Below the pieces are notes generated by a model. It ran no database searches. It saw only the letters and a program-made list of their open reading frames with translations, and was not told the DNA's origin. The position numbers and the translations under genes were made by a program. Shown here piece after piece: positions 8,358 through 16,774 of a DNA stretch of 64,000 bases. Each line of letters opens with the position of its first letter. The stretch's first letter is position 1. The DNA is from Prolixibacteraceae bacterium (GTDB lineage Bacteria; Bacteroidota; Bacteroidia; Bacteroidales; Prolixibacteraceae), in assembly GCA_028683385.1 (NCBI GenBank), contig JAQUIJ010000006.1:248001-312000 (forward strand), read 5' to 3'.

Positions 8358-11051
8358 CTACGGTTTACTACACGAAGCTTTCGCCTCCACCATTTTTGGG
8401 TTCGATTCGATAGCGGAGATAATCTTCAGCAATTGTTCACCCATGCCAATTTTGTAACCTGACGAGAACAGGTAGACATTTCCGGAGGCATCGCAGAACA
8501 ACACCAGCGGTAATTTGTCTTTGAGTCCGGAGCCGTAGATGGCTGAAATGGCATTCAGTATTTGGTCATTTGGGTCAATACCACTTACTATTTTGGTGGG
8601 TAGTTGGTAGGTTTTCAAAACTGCGGCCTGTCCTGCTTTTTCGGCTGGCATAGCCACGACGAATTGTCCGCCCCACTTGTTGAATTGATCGACATAAGGT
8701 CCAAGATCGTTCAGAATGTGTTTCGAAGGTTCTTTATCCGGATCGAGAACCACCAGTACCGAATGCTTTCCGGCAACCAAGGACGATAAACTTAAAGCTT
8801 TTCCTTCTTTTTCAAGGTTCAACGCATCGAGATTCAACTTCCCGGAGGGTTTCAATTCGCCCGATTGCTTGCGCAACTCAACCGCAACCGTGGTCAATTT
8901 GCCCTTTTCAACAGAGAAAAAAGTCATGCTGCTCAGCACTGATCCGTCTTCCTGTCGATTTCCTGTCACCAGTGCGTATTGCCCAACTTCAAGTTCAATT
9001 GGTTTTTCCGAATTGGTCAATTTTCCACCTTCTGGAAATTCAAGGGTGTGGTAAAATCCATCTTTTAGGAATCCGATGGTGTAATGCAGGTAATATTGAG
9101 GAGTTACTGCATTGCCTTTTTCGGTCAATTTCAGCATTCCTTTTTCAGGTTGTGTTGTTGCGACAGTATCAAAACTTGTGCGTAGCCACTGTCCGTTTTT
9201 GTTGTACTCCGGAATCTGCGTTTCAGGATTCAGTCGGGCTGGAATGCCAAAAGTGCGGCAGGCTGCCACGAAGAAAATGTCGCGCGAAAGCGGATCGGCT
9301 ACACGTAGCTTATACACACCAATCGGGCTAAGTGGCGCACGCGAATGTTTATTGGCGACTGTGTTCACCCGGATGTTTTCACGAATCCAGTTGGTTAACG
9401 CCGAAATATCGGTGCGCGATGATTGCGCCATTTCAGAACCAAACGAAGTGGCCAGAAAACTGCGCCACGGACTTAAATTTTCGAGGGCAATACGTGGAGA
9501 CAAAACATAGCGCGTAAACAGTTCTTTGGAGGGCACCAGCTTTTGCAAGCCCAATTGAGCTGTTTGTGCCAGATGATCAGTCAGGATAGTTTCGGTAGCA
9601 TCGCTGTAATCTTTGTCGGCCAGTTGGATGGCCAGTTCCAGAACGGTGCTTCGGTAGGATGCTGCATTCTTTTCGAGATAAGCCGAAATCTGATCCCAAT
9701 TGCCATAGCTCAGTTTGATTAGCCGGGAAATGGTATCAATAGGGAGTTTCGTTTTGGCTGCAAATTCAGCAATCCAGACTGAGTCTTTAAATGTTTTCAT
9801 GTACGCGTTGCGGATCGAATCTTCCTGAGTCAACCTTAAATTGTTGGCTTTTTTGGCTTCATCCGTTACGTTCATTTCTACTTTGGTGGCGTGTGGCGGA
9901 ACCAAATCGAACGATTCAGATTTATGGGTTGGAATAGTTTGATCGAGAACCAGTTGGAGCGTATCTTTTTCAGGAACCGAAAACTTCTGGTAGGCAAACT
10001 TTCCATCTTTGGCCGCCCAAATTACAAGGTCGCCCATGCCGGTTGTCAGGCTGGCTTGTCCGTTGGTATTGGTAAATCCGCTGGCAATCGGGTAATATTC
10101 GGCATAATTGTACAACTGAAATTCAACTTTTGCGCTGTCGGCAGGCGATCCGTCGGCTTTCTTCACCGAAACGATTATCTTTTTGGTAGTAGCATAATTC
10201 GAACTCAAGTTCAGTTCTGAAAAGCGGTCTTCCGGAGTGAGCACTTCATCGGTTCCAAAATATTTGCCATAAGCACGGGTATGCACCAACATGATTCGCT
10301 TGGCGGGTTCGCTGAACCAACCCATGTCCAAATCGACATCAGGCTCACAGGCACCCAGGTAATGCCATTTGCCATCGATCCAAACTTCCACCCAGGCATG
10401 ATTGTCGTCGGTATGTGCCCAACGCGGCGTATAAACCTGGCGGGCGGGAATTCCGGCAGTACGCATGGCAGTAACCGTGAAAGTTGATTCCTCGCCGCAT
10501 CGTCCAAATGTTTTCTTAATGGTGCTCAATGGTGCACTGGTACGCGAATCGGTTCCACGGTAGTTCACTTTTTCGTGGCACCAATGATTGATTTCGAGCG
10601 CCGCATTCTTCATACTCAATCCTTTGATGCGCTTCGCAATTTCGTCGTACATCACTTCGCGGAAATTATCGAGGTTTTCGTTATTCACACGTAAAGGCAA
10701 TACAAAGTGCATAAATTCTTCCTCCGGAATGGTCTTTCCCCAAGGCATCTCGGCGCGGGCTTTCAGGCTGAACCGCGCATTTTTCAGGAAGAATTCAGGT
10801 TGGTAATCGGCCAGATCGCTCAATGGCATATAGGCATACAAGAATTCTATGGCCTGTTTTTCATCCGGAGAAAGTGACTGGTTAAAAATGTCCCAGATGG
10901 GAATCATACTTTTTGAAGTCAGCTCTTTTTGAACGGCCAGCATTCGCTGGATATCGGCTTTGCGTTCAGGATTCTGTATTAGCTCTTGCTTTTTCGAACA
11001 CGAAATGAGGAGAATAGAAATCAGTATAAAAAAAAGAACCTTTTGTGTCAT
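8358..11051 (-). CDS. large lipoprotein with transglutaminase-like domains and a thioredoxin-like tail
   Basis: The product has 897 residues and a lipoprotein signal (LLIS-C18). A transglutaminase-core domain spans about 140-245, with nucleophile C185 in GRCGEES, H218 in DNHAWVEVW and an acidic residue near 237. A beta-sandwich follows (about 290-350, KADGSPADSAKVEFQLYN). A second, degenerate transglutaminase-like segment lies near residues 560-660 (FFVAACRTFGIPARLNP), without an obvious HAW motif. The last 120 residues (LVVLDPDKEPSKHILNDLGP) look like a thioredoxin fold without CxxC. Transglutaminase-core proteins act as proteases, amidases or cross-linkers on peptides; with a surface or periplasmic anchor the target is probably peptide or peptidoglycan stem material (inference). 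Monocistronic. Confidence 0.8.
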   Translation of the reverse strand: MTQKVLFFILISILLISCSKKQELIQNPERKADIQRMLAVQKELTSKSMIPIWDIFNQSLSPDEKQAIEFLYAYMPLSDLADYQPEFFLKNARFSLKARAEMPWGKTIPEEEFMHFVLPLRVNNENLDNFREVMYDEIAKRIKGLSMKNAALEINHWCHEKVNYRGTDSRTSAPLSTIKKTFGRCGEESTFTVTAMRTAGIPARQVYTPRWAHTDDNHAWVEVWIDGKWHYLGACEPDVDLDMGWFSEPAKRIMLVHTRAYGKYFGTDEVLTPEDRFSELNLSSNYATTKKIIVSVKKADGSPADSAKVEFQLYNYAEYYPIASGFTNTNGQASLTTGMGDLVIWAAKDGKFAYQKFSVPEKDTLQLVLDQTIPTHKSESFDLVPPHATKVEMNVTDEAKKANNLRLTQEDSIRNAYMKTFKDSVWIAEFAAKTKLPIDTISRLIKLSYGNWDQISAYLEKNAASYRSTVLELAIQLADKDYSDATETILTDHLAQTAQLGLQKLVPSKELFTRYVLSPRIALENLSPWRSFLATSFGSEMAQSSRTDISALTNWIRENIRVNTVANKHSRAPLSPIGVYKLRVADPLSRDIFFVAACRTFGIPARLNPETQIPEYNKNGQWLRTSFDTVATTQPEKGMLKLTEKGNAVTPQYYLHYTIGFLKDGFYHTLEFPEGGKLTNSEKPIELEVGQYALVTGNRQEDGSVLSSMTFFSVEKGKLTTVAVELRKQSGELKPSGKLNLDALNLEKEGKALSLSSLVAGKHSVLVVLDPDKEPSKHILNDLGPYVDQFNKWGGQFVVAMPAEKAGQAAVLKTYQLPTKIVSGIDPNDQILNAISAIYGSGLKDKLPLVLFCDASGNVYLFSSGYKIGMGEQLLKIISAIESNPKMVEAKASCSKP

Positions 11052-11106
11052 GGAAATTCAGTTTAATGTTTCAGGTGATACAAAAGAAACAAAATTTCGG
11101 GTAAAA

Positions 11107-11667
11107 TCAGGATTGAATTTCTTTCAATAGTTTGATTGCGTAATCGCGTAAGGGTTTATGTCGTTTCTTCCAGATCAAGTACCCAACGAAAAATCCGATG
11201 GCCAACAGGCCGATAAAGTAGGCATGGGCAATCAACAAGTTGGTGATTGCATGCTGACCGTTGAAGAAATCGTGCATAAATAGGGTCAATCCCAAATCCT
11301 CCAGAGCCAACGGAATCAGCAAAAATATCGAACGTCGCTGAAATATTTGGTATCGTTGGATAGCTTTGCTCAGCATTTGGGTGGTGGGCAATCCGTAGTC
11401 GACCGATTTGTATTCTTTGCTGTAATTTCTGAAAAACAGAGCGAATAGCACAAAAGCCAACATGACCACAAATCCGCCAATAGTTTCGGGCCATGGGGCT
11501 CCCATAATGCTTTTAACTACCAGAATGATGGCGTAAATTGTTACTACACCCCACATCACGCCTTGCATGGTGCGGGTTAGAGTCAGGTTTCGGTTGTCTT
11601 CGATCCGTAGATTGTGAATTAGCGTTTCGAGGGTTACGACTGATTTATTGTTGTTATTTGTTTCCAT
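11107..11667 (-). CDS. four-helix membrane protein, partner of ECF sigma factor
   Basis: No named family was recognised. The 186 residues carry four membrane segments at about 34-53, 62-80, 113-131 and 141-166, a soluble N-terminal tail of about 33 residues rich in Asn and Thr, and a basic C-terminal tail (WKKRHKPLRDYAIKLLKEI). The gene starts 20 bp after the stop of an ECF sigma factor gene on the same strand, the usual place for an anti-sigma factor. It lacks a classical zinc anti-sigma HxxxCxxC motif. A regulatory role by membrane sequestration is inference from position only. Confidence 0.7.
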   Translation of the reverse strand: METNNNNKSVVTLETLIHNLRIEDNRNLTLTRTMQGVMWGVVTIYAIILVVKSIMGAPWPETIGGFVVMLAFVLFALFFRNYSKEYKSVDYGLPTTQMLSKAIQRYQIFQRRSIFLLIPLALEDLGLTLFMHDFFNGQHAITNLLIAHAYFIGLLAIGFFVGYLIWKKRHKPLRDYAIKLLKEIQS

Positions 11668-11687
11668 GACTGTTACGGGTTAATTGG

Positions 11688-12203
11688 TTACTGATTATTG
11701 AGCAGTTTACGTGCAAGTTCTTCCTTGATCCGATGAATTTTTACCTTGACATTGGGTTCGGTTAGACCAATGATATCGGCAATTTCTCGCATTGTGAGCC
11801 CTTCAAGTACCAGTGAAATTAAAGCTTTGTCGATTACCGACAGCAAATTCAACTGGTTTTGCAATTGTTCGAGGTTGGCTTCTTTTCGGAGTTTATCTTC
11901 CAGATCGTTGTCATCAAAAAGCATATTAAGGTTTTGCTGATCGGTGCTCACCTGCAGCTTCATAAACCGGAAGGCCTTACCGGTAAAGCTGAGCGACGTG
12001 TTCACTGCAATTCGGTAAATCCAGGTACTGATAGCCGATTCGCCGCGAAACCGATCGAGACTGTTCCAGATGTTCACCAGTATCTCCTGATACATATCTT
12101 TCTGATCTTCGGTGTTCGGATTGTAGTACCTGCAGATACGGGTTATCTTATCACCATTTTCAGCAATGATCTTTTTGAACTTTTCTTCTTTCGACTCCTT
12201 CAT
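11688..12203 (-). CDS. RNA polymerase sigma factor, ECF (sigma-70) family
   Basis: The product has 171 residues with region 2 (about 15-85; YYNPNTEDQKDMYQEILVNI, the -10-binding and core-binding helices) and region 4 (about 115-168; LEGLTMREIADIIGLTEPNV, the -35-binding helix-turn-helix). No region 3 is present, as expected for ECF factors. A linker with an acidic stretch (DDNDLEDKLRKEANL) separates the two. It forms a two-gene operon with the membrane protein downstream and is divergent from a fatty-acid desaturase across 205 bp, which makes envelope or temperature stress a reasonable guess for its signal (inference). Confidence 0.92.
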   Translation of the reverse strand: MKESKEEKFKKIIAENGDKITRICRYYNPNTEDQKDMYQEILVNIWNSLDRFRGESAISTWIYRIAVNTSLSFTGKAFRFMKLQVSTDQQNLNMLFDDNDLEDKLRKEANLEQLQNQLNLLSVIDKALISLVLEGLTMREIADIIGLTEPNVKVKIHRIKEELARKLLNNQ

Positions 12204-12408
12204 TTATTGCGTTTTGATCATTTAGTCAGCCCGTACAGTAATTGGTTACATTTTTCTTTTGCGAAAAATACAGGTTTTCACTTTATAGGAACTGAAAGTC
12301 ATCTGGATTAAATAGCATCTTAACCAGTTTTAACACAACTTAAACAACCAAAGGTTCGCGAAAACGTTTAACAATCTGGTAAGTAGAATTTTTAATAGCA
12401 GAAATAAA

Positions 12409-13419
12409 ATGAAAACAACAGAAAAAGACAATCTGGGAGTGAATCCCTGGATGGTCATCAACAAAAATATTGAGAAATATCTGAACCCTAGTGTTGGTAG
12501 AAGCATTTGGCAAATCGCAAACACTTTCATTCCATACATTGGATTGTGGATTTTAATTGTTTACAGCCTTTCGGTTTCGTATTGGCTAACTGCTTTCCTT
12601 ATTCTGTTGGCAGCAGGTTTTTTAGTACGGCTTTTCATTATTTTCCACGATTGCGGACATGGATCGTATTTTAAGTCGCAAAAGCTCAATCGGACGGTAG
12701 GTATGTTTTTCGGAATACTGGCCTTTACGCCCTACGACAAATGGCATAACCAGCATATGAGGCATCACGGTTCGGTAGGAAATCTGGATAAACGTGGTGT
12801 TGGTGATGTGTGGACGCTGACCAAAGAGGAATATCTTGCGAGCAACAAATGGAACAGGCTTAAATACCGAATTTATCGTAATCCGTTAGTCATGTTTGGT
12901 ATCGGTTCGCTTTATGTGTTTCTGATTCAAAACAGGTTGACGCAGAGTGGTATGACGCGAAAGGAAATCGTAAATGTATGGATAACGAATGCAGCTTTGG
13001 CCGTTCTCTTTATCGTTATGGGTTTGACGATCGGGTTCGGCACTTTTGTGATTATTCAGCTTTCGATTCTTTACATTGCAGCGATTTCCGGATTGTGGTT
13101 GTTCTACCTGCAACACCAGTACGAAGATGTTTCGTGGTTCAGGAACAAAGACTGGAATTACCGGACAGTTGCCTTGGAGGGCAGTTCATTCGTGAAGTTT
13201 CCGAAATTATTACAGTGGTTCTCCGGAAATATTGGGTTTCACCATATTCATCATCTGAATTCGCGTATCCCTAATTATTACCTCAGTAAATGCTACCGCG
13301 AGAACAAGATTTTCAAGGAAGTAAAGCCTGTTACCTTTTTGTTGGCTCTGAAGTCTTTACGACTCAGGCTGTGGGACGAGCAAATCCAAAAGATGGTGAC
13401 TTTTAGTGGACGGCATTAA
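12409..13419 (+). CDS. membrane fatty acid desaturase
   Basis: The product has 336 residues and the three histidine boxes that bind the di-iron centre: H80-DCG-H84, H113-NQH-MR-H119-H120, and H278-HIHH-H282. Long hydrophobic pairs of helices lie at about 40-75 and 180-230. The pattern (HDCGHGSYF, HNQHMRHHG, HHIHH) is that of acyl-lipid delta-12/omega-type desaturases, which insert a cis double bond into membrane lipid acyl chains using O2 and an electron donor. This implies at least occasional exposure to oxygen. It is divergent from the ECF sigma factor operon. The positional specificity cannot be fixed by eye. Confidence 0.9.
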   Translation: MKTTEKDNLGVNPWMVINKNIEKYLNPSVGRSIWQIANTFIPYIGLWILIVYSLSVSYWLTAFLILLAAGFLVRLFIIFHDCGHGSYFKSQKLNRTVGMFFGILAFTPYDKWHNQHMRHHGSVGNLDKRGVGDVWTLTKEEYLASNKWNRLKYRIYRNPLVMFGIGSLYVFLIQNRLTQSGMTRKEIVNVWITNAALAVLFIVMGLTIGFGTFVIIQLSILYIAAISGLWLFYLQHQYEDVSWFRNKDWNYRTVALEGSSFVKFPKLLQWFSGNIGFHHIHHLNSRIPNYYLSKCYRENKIFKEVKPVTFLLALKSLRLRLWDEQIQKMVTFSGRH

Positions 13420-13443
13420 GGTTTAAGCCTTTTACCCAATGTT

Positions 13444-13644
13444 CTATTTATCTTTATCGGCTAAGATATTTTTCAAACGGCTGATCTCGAAGGTGCTAAT
13501 TACAAAATGCGCCAATAGTCCGGCCATCAGGTAAAAATCGCCATTCGGATAATGTTGAAGTCGAAAAAAGGCTCCAACGAAAACAGAGATTCCAGAAACC
13601 AATAGCAGGTACTTCATTACTTTGTTCATCAACTTTGAGTTCAT
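13444..13644 (-). CDS. small two-helix membrane protein
   Basis: The product has 66 residues with two hydrophobic segments (about 10-26 and 36-52) and the GAFFRLQHYPNG turn between them. A similar Gly-hydrophobic-His-x-Pro-Gly turn occurs in the membrane part of GldL-type gliding motor proteins and in short orphan proteins of Bacteroidota, but the long cytoplasmic domain of GldL is missing. It converges on the desaturase gene with 24 bp between stops. Function unknown. Confidence 0.6.
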   Translation of the reverse strand: MNSKLMNKVMKYLLLVSGISVFVGAFFRLQHYPNGDFYLMAGLLAHFVISTFEISRLKNILADKDK

Positions 13645-13689
13645 ATTTTTGAGATTAGCTATTTTTCAATACAATTTCAGATTCATTCG

Positions 13690-14631
13690 TTATTCCTGAA
13701 TTTTTATAGAATCGGCAGTTAGGGTTTCTTTTAATCCAACGTGGTATGGCGTGGGTTTAAAATTGAAGCGTTTTTCGAATTTACTGCTATCAAAAATATA
13801 ATCCTTTTTATACTGATACATCATTTCCAGAATCTCTTTCATGATCGGGGTAAAATAGCCCAGAATCCATACCATATATCTGTTTACCAGCTGATAATTT
13901 GGTTTAATGCCAAGTTCGCTGGAAATTAACCAGGTCCATTGTGCCCCGGTAAAAGGCTCTGCTGCGGTTGGCAAATGCCACACCTGATTGTAGGCATCGG
14001 CAGTGTTTCCTAGCATTGCAGTAGCTTTCCCGGCATCAGGCGTGAAGGTGTACGAATGTTTCGAATTCACTGATCCTAAAAGGTTCGCTTTGCCCCCGAT
14101 ACTTAAGGGCTTGATGATGGTTTCGTTCAGCATACTGGAATTCTTAATTCCGGGGCCATAAAAATCTGCTGAACGGGCAATGAGTGCAGTCAGTTTTCCT
14201 GACTTTACTTCATCCATAATCATTTGGGCAACTTCAGCTCTTACCAGGCCTTTTTTGCTTGGTGGTTTGATGGGAGTTTCTTCGGTCATCCGATCCAGAT
14301 ATTTCGGGTCGTACATGTAAATGTTGTCGAAGAATACCAATTTGGCATTGAATTCTTTGCAGGCCGCAATTACATCGTTCATGAATTTTGGCCAAACTTC
14401 CTTCCATACTTTTGCACTATATGGAAACCCTACTGTTACATAAACAATTTCTGATCCTTCAACAGCCTTACGAACATCATCGGTATTCAGCAAATCAGCA
14501 GGCATCAATTCATCCGACTCATTCACTTTCTTCGGGTTTCGACTTACCAACCTTATTTTGCTGGTATAGGTTTTAAGCGCCTTTGCCAGTTCAACTCCTA
14601 TTGCACCGCCTGATCCAAGTATCGTTTGCAT
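13690..14631 (-). CDS. NAD(P)-binding epimerase/reductase, extended SDR family
   Basis: The start is set at the ATG that begins MQTILGSGGAIG, giving 313 residues; an in-frame TTG 33 bp upstream would only add a charged, unconserved stretch. The Rossmann nucleotide-binding turn GSGGAIG occurs at residues 6-12, followed by a basic LVSRNP after beta-2 as in NADP-binding members. The usual SDR Tyr-Lys pair is not clear: IYMYDPKYLDR stands in its place. The C-terminal part is a substrate-binding lobe. It probably acts on a nucleotide sugar or a carbonyl compound, but this is not decidable. An ABM-fold gene lies 53 bp upstream on the same strand. Confidence 0.75.
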   Translation of the reverse strand: MQTILGSGGAIGVELAKALKTYTSKIRLVSRNPKKVNESDELMPADLLNTDDVRKAVEGSEIVYVTVGFPYSAKVWKEVWPKFMNDVIAACKEFNAKLVFFDNIYMYDPKYLDRMTEETPIKPPSKKGLVRAEVAQMIMDEVKSGKLTALIARSADFYGPGIKNSSMLNETIIKPLSIGGKANLLGSVNSKHSYTFTPDAGKATAMLGNTADAYNQVWHLPTAAEPFTGAQWTWLISSELGIKPNYQLVNRYMVWILGYFTPIMKEILEMMYQYKKDYIFDSSKFEKRFNFKPTPYHVGLKETLTADSIKIQE

Positions 14632-14684
14632 ACGTTTTCGTTTTTCGTAATTTGAATGACTCAAATAAGAAGTTCTAAACGAAT

Positions 14685-14960
14685 CTAGAATTCGAATTTT
14701 TCCAGTTTGATTTCGGAGAAATTCTGAAGAACAACAATGTTTTTTACAAAATGTGCAGTTTTTTCGTGAGCAGCGAGCGCTTCACTGTCTTTCCATGTTT
14801 CGCAAATAAGCAATACATTGGGGCGGGTAGCACTTTCGTACACATCATACGCGATACAACCGTCTTCTTTTACCGAAAAAGCAGTCAGTTCTTTCGCAGC
14901 CTCCAATACTTTGGTGAGGTTTACACCTTCAACTGAGATAAATACATTTAATCGAATCAT
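14685..14960 (-). CDS. ABM-fold (antibiotic biosynthesis monooxygenase-like) protein
   Basis: The product has 91 residues with the dimeric alpha+beta barrel fold of YgiN-like quinol monooxygenases: VFISVEGVNLTKVLEAAKEL, then SVKEDGCIAYDVYES, then PNVLLICETWKDSEALAAHE and a final beta strand. Members act on quinones, polyketides or as stress-linked dioxygenases; many have no known substrate. It is upstream of the SDR reductase gene on the same strand, and the pair could share a transcript in redox housekeeping (inference). Confidence 0.8.
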   Translation of the reverse strand: MIRLNVFISVEGVNLTKVLEAAKELTAFSVKEDGCIAYDVYESATRPNVLLICETWKDSEALAAHEKTAHFVKNIVVLQNFSEIKLEKFEF

Positions 14961-15156
14961 TATGCTATTTTAAATTTATATGGTTGTAAATGTAGGACTA
15001 TTCTCCTGCCAGATGCAAGTATTGTTTGCATTCGTTGTTTGTTAAATCTTATCCAAAGATAAGAACCACAATAGACACATAGGTCACAATAGTCAAATTA
15101 ATTTATTGTGTTGTATGCGACTATTGAGGTTCCAATGCAGTTGGTCAGACACAATT

Positions 15157-16602
15157 CTATTTTGCTACCTGGCTCACCTTGAGTGTTATAGCGTATTTTG
15201 ACGGCAATGCTTTTGACAAGCTTTCAGGAACAGATATTTTGAATCCGTTACCATCGGCTTTCCATTTTAGGGAACTTCCTTTTTTGCCGAGTAGGCTGAT
15301 TTTGGCACCCTTTTCAGGAGCGAAACCTTTAACTTCAATCTCTGACGGAATTTTTTCGTCTTCGTCGAGCAAGTAGATGATGTTTGCAGAACCATCTTTG
15401 CCACGGGTAAAACGTAATTTGCCATCGACGTAAGGTGCAATGGTGCGTGTGCTGTAAATGGCTTCACCGTTAATTTTTAGCCAGGCGCCAATCTCTTCCA
15501 AACGGTTATAAGCATCATCGTACCAGGTTCCATCGGGGCCGGGCCCAATATTCAGCAACAGATTTCCGCCTTTGGCCACAATATCGGTCAGCATGTGAAT
15601 CACTTTTCGTGTTTCCATCATTTTGGCGTTGTACGAAAACGACCATCCGCCGCCCAAAATCATGCACGATTCCCATGGGTATGGCAACATTTTATCCGGA
15701 ACCTGATTTTCAGGAGTCAGATAATTTTGATTTTTTCCTTCAACGGCGCGATCAACCACGATGCAATTGGGCTGTTTCGTGCGGATTTTATCAACCAGTT
15801 CATCCATTTTAATATCCTGATTGAGCATCTTTTTTACCGTAAATCCGGGAACTTCAGGCGCAACGCCTTTGTCAGGGTGTTTTTGTACCCAGCCGCCATC
15901 GAACCACATTAAGTCGATTTTTCCGTAGTTCGAGCAAATTCCCATGACCTGATTATGGGTGAAATTTACAAAGTTGTTCCAACGGTCGGGGTACTTTGCC
16001 GGATCATAATTGACATTGCGGTCGAGAGGTGGAAATTGCGGCCACCAGTAATCGTTGCTGTGCCAGTCGGGTTTCGAGAAATACGCGCCAATCCACAATC
16101 CTTCGTTGCGGAAAGCATTGAAAATTTCTTTGGTTACATCGGCTTTCGGGTTGGTGTGGAACGGACAATCCTGGCCTGTAATTTTGTAATCGGTGTATTT
16201 CGAGTCAAACATACAGAACCCGTCGTGGTGTTTGGTCGTAAAAACCACGTATTTCATCCCGGCATTTTTTGCCGCTTTCGCCCATTTTTCCGGATCAAAC
16301 TTGGTTGGGTTGAAGGTTTTTCCGAGGTTTTCGTATTGTTTTTTGTAGTGAAAATAATCCTTCACCGTATCGGGTACGCACCAGTCTTCATCTTCGGGAC
16401 AAATCGACCACGATTCGACAATTCCCCATTGGCTGTAAGGTCCCCAATGCATAAGCAGTCCGAACTTGATGTCTTGCCATTGATCAATTCGCTCACGAAT
16501 TGCAGGATTTGGGTCAGGGAAATACGTTTGCCCTTCGTGTTGGGCGCTAACTTTCAGAACTGAAAGGAACAAAAAGATTAAAATGAGTCGGGTAGATTTC
16601 AT
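15157..16602 (-). CDS. alpha-L-fucosidase, GH29 family
   Basis: The product has 481 residues with a signal peptide (about 1-20, ending KVSA-Q). The GH29 TIM barrel covers about 25-370, with the family signatures WFDGGW, where D235 is the expected nucleophile, MHWGPYS (51-57), FTTKHHDGFCMF (121-132) and GGNLLLNIGPGPDG. A C-terminal beta-sandwich of about 100 residues follows. It releases alpha-linked L-fucose from glycans in the periplasm. It is monocistronic and divergent from the GH20 gene, from which it is separated by a 172-bp AT-rich region; fucose and GlcNAc release together would suit algal, mucin-like or N-glycan substrates. Confidence 0.92.
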   Translation of the reverse strand: MKSTRLILIFLFLSVLKVSAQHEGQTYFPDPNPAIRERIDQWQDIKFGLLMHWGPYSQWGIVESWSICPEDEDWCVPDTVKDYFHYKKQYENLGKTFNPTKFDPEKWAKAAKNAGMKYVVFTTKHHDGFCMFDSKYTDYKITGQDCPFHTNPKADVTKEIFNAFRNEGLWIGAYFSKPDWHSNDYWWPQFPPLDRNVNYDPAKYPDRWNNFVNFTHNQVMGICSNYGKIDLMWFDGGWVQKHPDKGVAPEVPGFTVKKMLNQDIKMDELVDKIRTKQPNCIVVDRAVEGKNQNYLTPENQVPDKMLPYPWESCMILGGGWSFSYNAKMMETRKVIHMLTDIVAKGGNLLLNIGPGPDGTWYDDAYNRLEEIGAWLKINGEAIYSTRTIAPYVDGKLRFTRGKDGSANIIYLLDEDEKIPSEIEVKGFAPEKGAKISLLGKKGSSLKWKADGNGFKISVPESLSKALPSKYAITLKVSQVAK

Positions 16603-16774
16603 GCTTTTTGATATTGATGTTAATATTTCATAAGGGTCAAAAATAGGATTTAGAAAATTAAAAGCATGAACTTTTTAAATATTTTAGTAAACATTGCTTG
16701 AGTTTTGTTAATTTATAATTATTAAAATTGAAATTTATCTTATCTTAGTCCCTCCTAAATAAAACAAATCTACA

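Noticed and set aside
14631-14664. Upstream TTG start for the SDR epimerase gene
   Set aside because: It adds a charged tail before the Rossmann turn that family members lack; the ATG at 14631 fits better.
15067-15092. Direct repeat CACAATAG twice
   Set aside because: Only two copies of eight bases in an A+T-rich spacer; could be chance.
15955-16563. Open frame of about 202 residues on the plus strand
   Set aside because: Antisense to the GH29 gene, which has full motifs and a signal peptide.
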